Assembly: GCA_003557545.1 (NCBI GenBank) | Contig: PWOD01000180.1 | Span: 1-5,892, forward strand | Length of the DNA: 5,892 nt | Source of the DNA: a bacterium | GTDB taxonomy: Bacteria; T1Sed10-126 | Reading direction: 5' to 3' | Shown here: in pieces, positions 5,585 through 5,892 of the stretch | How positions within the stretch are numbered: the first letter of the stretch is position 1 | How the letters are laid out: each line of letters opens with the position of its first letter | Program-made: the position numbers and the translations under genes | Notes under the pieces: generated by a model | What the model was told of the DNA's origin: nothing | Databases searched by the model: none | The model's input: only the letters and a program-made list of their open reading frames with translations

Positions 5585-5892
5585 TTAGCTTTTAGTGTTG
5601 TCGAACTTTCCAACCAGATCAGGAGCCTCCCGCATAGCCTCTTCCAGTAAATCTTCAGTTTTTTCAGATCGATACCGTTTTTTTCTTATTTGATGAATAT
5701 TCTCGGTTCCTCCGCCACCGCCACCACGACCCCTGCCACCCGTGGTTTTACGACGTTTCTGACGGCCCTGCTCTATCGCCTGTTGAAGCCATTCTTCCGC
5801 CTTATTGATTGCCTTCTGCCGATTAACTTTCTGAGAACGACTACCAGAGGCTTCAACAATAATTTCTAACTCAGAGGTAAGATTTTTTTCCG
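5585..5892 (-). CDS. C-terminal part of an ArfB/YaeJ-like release-factor-family protein (start beyond right edge)
   Basis: The frame enters from the right edge and gives 101 codons before TAA at 5585. The segment from SELEIIVEASGSRSQKVNRQ into KAINKAEEWLQQAI follows the pattern of the end of the class-I release-factor domain. In that family a strand is followed by (S)RSQ..NR, then a long amphipathic helix (A...L...L). The following QKRRKT and IRKKRYRSEK stretches resemble the basic ArfB tail that sits in the mRNA channel of stalled ribosomes. The GGQ catalytic loop would lie outside the window, so hydrolase activity cannot be checked. Two features are unusual: a glycine tract (GGRGRGGGGGG) splits the two basic segments, and an acidic extension (EDLLEEAMREAPDLVGKFD) follows the tail. 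Another RF-domain protein is possible. It ends 78 nt before the GcvH-type gene, on the same strand. That is loose enough that cotranscription is uncertain. Confidence 0.6.
   Translation of the reverse strand, partial: EKNLTSELEIIVEASGSRSQKVNRQKAINKAEEWLQQAIEQGRQKRRKTTGGRGRGGGGGGTENIHQIRKKRYRSEKTEDLLEEAMREAPDLVGKFDNTKS

Noticed and set aside
1-5892. CRISPR arrays, tRNA or rRNA genes, and insertion sequences.
   Set aside because: I found no regularly spaced repeats, no cloverleaf or rRNA-like sequence and no transposase motifs on either strand.

Overview
The window looks like bacterial chromosome of moderate, roughly mid-40s GC content. Every gene I can support lies on the minus strand, so transcription runs from the right edge to the left edge. 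A Firmicutes-type (Gram-positive or Halanaerobiales-like) organism is a tentative inference. It rests on A-type promoters and strong GGAGG-type ribosome binding sites, a LipM/LplA-type lipoyl-pathway enzyme next to a GcvH-type protein, and a large acidic secreted multidomain protein. No rRNA or other lineage marker is present to confirm it.

Layout from right to left along transcription: (1) 5892-5585, the C-terminal 101 residues of a protein whose start lies outside the window. It resembles the tail of the ArfB/YaeJ ribosome-rescue branch of the release-factor family, with a glycine-rich insert. (2) 5506-5132, a GcvH-type lipoyl-carrier protein with a GTG start. (3) 5080-4295, a LipM/LplA-family lipoyl/octanoyl transferase or ligase, which very probably acylates the neighbouring carrier. 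(4) 4119-3703, an unrecognised 134-138 residue protein. (5) 3554-3249, an unrecognised 101-residue protein with its own promoter and an AU-rich terminator. (6) 2971-1, the first 990 residues of a very large exported surface protein that runs off the left edge. It has a signal peptide followed by alternating carbohydrate-binding-like, MAM/adhesin-like and Ig-like beta domains, and a good promoter (TTGACA, 17 bp, TAAATT) with a leader of about 170 nt.

How they fit together: genes 2 and 3 form a small lipoylation unit without the other glycine-cleavage genes or lipA in view. Genes 4 and 5 are separate small units of unknown function. The surface protein is an independent transcription unit, insulated from gene 5 by the putative terminator. 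The half of the window from 1 to 2971 has many apparent plus-strand open frames, but they are shadows of the single long minus-strand gene. No CRISPR array, tRNA, rRNA or insertion sequence is visible.
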